DNA from: Adenophora triphylla var. japonica
Lineage: Eukaryota; Streptophyta; Magnoliopsida; Asterales; Campanulaceae
Direction of reading: 5' to 3'
Assembly: GCA_022495995.1 (NCBI GenBank)
Contig: JAFEMH010000532.1
Coordinates: forward strand, 248,001 to 312,000
Length of the DNA stretch: 64,000 bases
A program made the position numbers and the translations under genes. Positions 59,740 to 64,000 of this stretch are shown in pieces; position 1 is the first letter of the stretch, and each line of letters opens with the position of its first letter. Below the pieces are notes generated by a model. It was not told the DNA's origin. It was given only the letters and a program-made list of their open reading frames with translations, and made no database searches.

Positions 59740-60570
59740 TTAGCGACGGAAATAAATCTGTCACTAATACCGACGGATTAGTGACGAAATAGTAACGACC
59801 TAGGGTGAAAAACAAAAAACGAAATTAGAACGAGATTACCGAAGGATTTAGTGACGGATATGCTGACGGATTCCATTCCGTCTCTAATCTGTCACCATTT
59901 TGGCGCCAAAAATTTGCGCACTTTTTTACCGACGAATTTATGACGGAATGGCGACAGATATTTTTACTGACGGATTTGAGTCGTTGCTAAATTATTTAAA
60001 ACAATTATTAAATTTATATTTTAGGTTAGCGACGGATTAGTGACGGATTTAATTACCGACGGATTATAATCCGTCGGTAAATCAATTACATATTATTATC
60101 GACGGATTTGAGTCGTTGCTAAATTATTTAAATAATTATTAAATTTATATTTTAGGTTAGCGACGAATTAGTGACGGATTTAATTACCTACGGATTATAA
60201 TCCGTCGGTAAATCAATTACATATTATTACCGACGGATTTGAGTCATTGCTAAATTTTTTAAAATAATTATTAAATTTATATTTTAGGTTAGCGACGGAT
60301 TAGTGACGAATTTAATTACCGACAGATTATAATCCTTCGGTAAATCAATTACGTATTATTACCGACGGATTTAATTCGTTGCTAAATTATTTAAAATAAT
60401 TATTAAATTTATATTTTAGGTTAGCGACGGATAGTGACGGATTTAATTACCGACAGATTATAATCCGTCGGTAAATCAATTACATATTATTACCAACGGA
60501 TTTGAGTCGTTGCTAAATGATTTAAATAATTATTAAATTTATATTTTAGGGTTGACGGAATAGTGACGGA
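59740..60570. repeat. Subterminal repeats GACGGATT / AATCCGTC of the CACTA
   Basis: TACCGACGGATT, TTAGCGACGGATTAGTGACG and ATAATCCGTCGGTAAATC recur with a ~120 bp higher-order period from 60000 to 60560. Such arrays bind the transposase in CACTA elements. Confidence 0.85.
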
Positions 60571-60651
60571 TTTATTATAGCATATATATATTTTTAATTT
60601 TTTTTAATTCTTTTTTTGATAAATAAAACTATTTGAGATGTTGGTTAGTAG

Positions 60652-61606
60652 TAGAGCTGTCAATACGGGTTGGCGGGGCGGGGCGGGCCTAACCCGCCAA
60701 AACCTGTCACTAAACGGGGCGGGTCAAATTTCTGGTGGGCTGAAAATATGTCAACTCAACCCAACCCAACCCAACCCACCTTGGGTTAGTGGCCAGGCGG
60801 GCCAAGCCAAACATAAATACCAAACAAGCATAAACCTGGGAAAAGTGGTTCACTTTTGAGCTAGACCACTCGATCCATTTCGCATCCTTCCAGATGAGAG
60901 TTGGGTGGAGATGCCATGCTCGAACAACTGATGTTTCTCCTTGAGTTGCCAAAAACCAAAAAAGAAAACATCACAGAGAAAAAAAATATTATTATTATAG
61001 ACAAATCAATCAAGAAAGTTCAGACTACTAAATTAACATGCAAATGTCTTGAGGTTAATGTATACCAATATGATTGATAGCAAATATCTCGAAAATGGAC
61101 TGTTAATGAAGTTTCATCATTCTTGTCTTTCTTTGGGACAAGCCCCTCACACCGGCTACAACACAATAAAAAAGAGGATTTTAGACACAATTCGACATTC
61201 ATTTTGATGCTTCGGCCATTTTCTGCCGGACAGAAAATGAAAGTTAGAAAACCTCAAATCTAACTATTGCATAATGTGCATGTGCCAGTGTAATATTCCC
61301 ATTGAATATATCCTTGTAGAAATAATGCATATTGCGAGTACCCAAGATCAGAGAGTTAAATCAAGAAATCAAACTGTTCGAACAATTCTATGTCATCAAT
61401 TATTAAATTATTTTTGGATGACAAATAGATAGAGATGTCAATATGGGCTGGCGGGCGCGGGCCCAACCCACCAAAACCCGCCACTAAGCGGGGTGGGGTC
61501 GGGCGGGGCAAATTTTCGGCGGGCTGAAAATACGTCAACCCAACCCACCCCTACTGCAAGGCGGAGCGGGCTGGCCCGACGGGCTTAACCCAAATTGACG
61601 GCTCTA
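60652..61606. mobile_element. hAT element, 955 bp, 8 bp target duplication
   Basis: TAGAGCTGTCAA at the left and TTGACGGCTCTA at the right are inverted repeats; GTTAGTAG flanks both sides (60644-60651, 61607-61614), the hAT length. GC-rich GGCGGG/CCCGCC blocks near both ends are direct rather than inverted: a second TAGAGATGTCAA start lies at 61434, so a short relative may be nested in it. The centre carries gene-like exons on the minus strand. Confidence 0.88.
60860..61155 (-). pseudogene. Gene exons carried inside the hAT element
   Basis: Minus-strand exon 61155-61066 has a good acceptor (TTGTGTTGTAG) and donor (TTG/GTATAC) and codes RCEGLVPKKDKNDETSLTVH then FRDICYQSYW. A second open stretch (about 60952-60840) codes GETSVVRAWHLHPTLIWKD then WIEWSSS. 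Both look like true protein sequence from one host gene, but I cannot name it and the second exon's acceptor is unclear. Probably a transduplicated fragment. Confidence 0.5.
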
Positions 61607-62998
61607 GTTAGTAGTGAATTTTTTTTATAAAAAATTATATAAAAAAAGTTAAGAATTTTTAAAGAAATAAAAGTATATAATAGAAAAGGGACGGACAATA
61701 GCATATATAATTTTTAATTTTTTTTTTTGGATAAATAAAAATTATATATAAAAGTTTTGTTTAGAAATTAACTAAATAAATGATAGTATAATAGAATTTT
61801 GGTTAAAAAATAATTGATGCAAAAAAGAAAAAAAAAGGGTTTTTGGAAACAAGGCGCTTAGATTCACTTCCCGCCTCCACTTTGCTGAAAAATCAAAAAA
61901 CCCTCCTTAACAAAACCTATCATATTCCCAAATCGTTTCATCTCTTCCCGTTTTCTCTCTGCCGTGCCGTCTCCTCTCTTCAATCAATCGACGACAATCA
62001 TGTTTAGGTTAGGGCGCTGGCTTTGTGAGTGAGAGTGACGTGTAGCCGTCGAGTTCACTCCTTCGTCCTCCACAACGGCCTCCGACCGGCAACGGTCATC
62101 ATCTCAAGTATCGAACTCTCTCCCTTCGTCTAATACCGTGGCTAATACCGTGGTTCCAATTGGCTAATACCGTGGTTCCAACAGATTTCACACCCTTTGT
62201 TCTCTCTCTTGCCTGAATTTGGGTTATGGGGGTTTTGTCAAATTTGATTTTGAAGTAAGATTTTGAGGTTGAGAGTTTGATTTTCTTTGTGGGTATTTCT
62301 TATTTTTGCTCAATTTTGTTTAATTTGTGCTCTGAACTCAATTATGATTTTGAATTTCTCAACTTTCTGCAAAAAAAAATCATAAAATAAAAATTCCCTT
62401 CCATTGCAATGCACATGGTTTTACCAGAATTGTAAATTTTGGATTCCACTTTTTGGTTTCAGTTTCCATGTTGATGTATGTTTATATTGATTTCTTGAAA
62501 TGGATTCCTTTATAATGGTGGATGTTTTGATTTGATTGATGTAAGGGATCTGAGAGACTGCATTTTCCTTTTCAAAATAGCTGAAACCCTTTACTCTTTA
62601 GCTAGTTGTATGTTCATTCCATCATTACTTTTTCTTGCTTTTGAAAATGATGAACATTATAGCAATAAAATGGTGTTTTTCTGCCAATTTTCCCATTCTA
62701 AGTAATGGCAGACACTTGAGAATTTAGTCTTTTATCATGTTCAACCACCAATATTGATAAAGAACATGTCTATAATTCTTTTTCGGGTGAATGAGTGGGG
62801 TTTTTTCACTCATTCTCGTTAAAGAATGCTCAATTTGGACATCTTTTACATGGCAAAATAAGAATTCCTTGAGAACACATAATTTTGAAACTCATTTAGT
62901 ACTTAATTCAGTTCCTATGGTTCACATCTACCGGCATGCACTTAGTGCTGTTAATATGACTTTCTAAAACCCTGGGTTCTTATATTTGTTATTGTATA

Positions 62999-64000
62999 TG
63001 TTAGTGTTATGCTCTAGGCCTATGGTTGATAGATTTATGTGTTAACATTATTTATTATTATATGGAAAGTTTATTATTTGATTATTATATGTTTTGCATA
63101 TTTGTTTATAATAATCTCCGTCCCTAATTATTAAGTCTATAATTAGTATAAATGTTAATGGATAATCATATGATGATTATATGCATAGAGATTCACATTA
63201 AATTTATAGGTACTTGTTAGAGAACAAGTGATTGGACTTGACCCATATGAGATTTATGTCATGGTCAAATGTCATAATTAAATCTCATATGGTCACTTCA
63301 TTTAGTCCCTAGACCTGAGATTATCATGACCTTACATATGATGAAAGTTATGTTTGATTTTAGTCAAACGATATCTTAACACGATATCTATAAAGGCTAT
63401 CTTTGGCATGATCGGATTCATGATGGGAAGGATGATAAGTCAAGATGGAATTTGTCCCTCTAAAGAGAGATGTTTTGCTTGGGCCCCTCGATGAGTGATA
63501 ATGATGAAAGTGTAGATTGGATTATCATTATACTCAAGATCGAGAAAGCATTGAACAAATACAAGTTGACGTGGACCATGACTTGTGTTCAATATGACAT
63601 CGTGAGACAAAGGGAGAAATGGAAGTGTACCGTTGGAAACGTGAACTCTTACGATATATTATTTGGGTAGACATAATGGCTTGCTAGAGTCCGCTTATAT
63701 TTTATGAGGGTCGATATGATCGAGCACATTGACAACATAATATTATCCTATTGGGTCACACACAACTAGAATGAATTGGTTAAACCAAAGGAAGAAAATT
63801 GAGAAGTCCTAATATGACATAAGACATCGCGCGACAGAACATGTCCATAGGGCTCGTCTGGTCGTGCGACACTTCATGCCTGAGGCGGTTTACAGGCAGT
63901 TTCCTAATTCGATTAGGAAACAAATACCATACTAGAGTAGTATAAATATGATGTCTGTGAAACCCTAAACCTAGCCGAATTTTTGAAAAGAAAATCACAA
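62999..64000 (+). mobile_element. Start of another LTR, cut by the window end
   Basis: TGTTAGTGTTATGCTCTAGG at 62999 looks like an LTR start and 63941-63948 is TATAAATA. Between them are no ORFs. The LTR end, partner and target duplication are outside the window, so the family is not assigned. Confidence 0.5.
63827..63948 (+). promoter_or_regulatory. CpG palindromes upstream of an LTR TATA box
   Basis: TCGCGCGA (63827-63834) and GTCGTGCGAC (63861-63870) lie 70-115 bp upstream of TATAAATA (63941-63948). Confidence 0.55.

Larger units (their letters stand above)
59707..64000 (+). mobile_element. Second CACTA element, left part
   Basis: CACTACAAGAAAAT at 59707-59720 is the CACTA terminus. 59720-60580 is filled with subterminal repeats. 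After the nested hAT, CT-rich leader-like DNA (61860-62200) suggests the 5' end of a transposase transcription unit. The right end is not in the window; the LTR from about 62999 interrupts it. No transposase exon was recognised. Confidence 0.8.

Overview
This window is plant nuclear DNA, most likely from a eudicot. The evidence is plant-type LTR retrotransposons (Tat/Ogre-like and Athila-like Ty3 elements, Ale-like and Tork-like Ty1/copia elements), plant Helitrons, CACTA elements ending in CACTACAAGAAA, Stowaway and Tourist MITEs, and broken pieces of plant genes (FCA, a GH3 beta-glucosidase, an LEA_2/NHL protein). I see no intact host gene, no rRNA or tRNA gene and no CRISPR array. The species cannot be named from sequence alone.

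Layout. 1-7662: 3' part of a Tat/Ogre-type Ty3 element, with two decayed antisense ORFs (one spliced, PMD-like), tandem repeats and a 3' LTR. 7663-17521: three tandem copies of a ~3.2 kb unit made of a CACTA right arm joined to the 5' part of a Helitron; a reverse-oriented solo LTR of the same Tat family sits in the third copy. 17522-21181: the rest of that Helitron (Rep domain, no helicase), a ~200 bp tandem array and a canonical Helitron 3' end. 21182-27200: AT-rich DNA with a 545 bp tandem duplication, MITEs and a second Helitron 3' end. 27211-27375: first exon of a GH3 glucosidase, with nothing following it. 27520-29182: inverted minisatellite and a foldback element with a 9 bp target duplication. 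29580-38559: a copia element with both LTRs and target duplication, split in its integrase by an Athila-like solo LTR that itself contains a 3.0 kb Helitron. 39934-42672: an LEA_2-type gene fragment split by a non-autonomous copia element carrying only gag-protease. 43100-48522: tandem repeats, Stowaways, a 280 bp Helitron and TA repeats. 48530-59700: remains of a reverse-strand copia LTR and 3' end, split by a 10.1 kb pol-less Athila-like element that contains an FCA fragment and another solo LTR. 59707-64000: left arm of a second CACTA with a gene-exon-bearing hAT inside it, then the start of one more LTR.

Themes. Nearly every insertion can be closed by its target duplication, so the relative order of events is readable. 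The most unusual signal is a set of short, CpG-rich palindromic words placed upstream of TATA-like sites. In the first Tat element one such palindrome is shared by the LTR promoter and by the upstream side of both antisense ORFs, suggesting one common regulator. Other elements carry their own, different palindromic words, usually in two or more copies.
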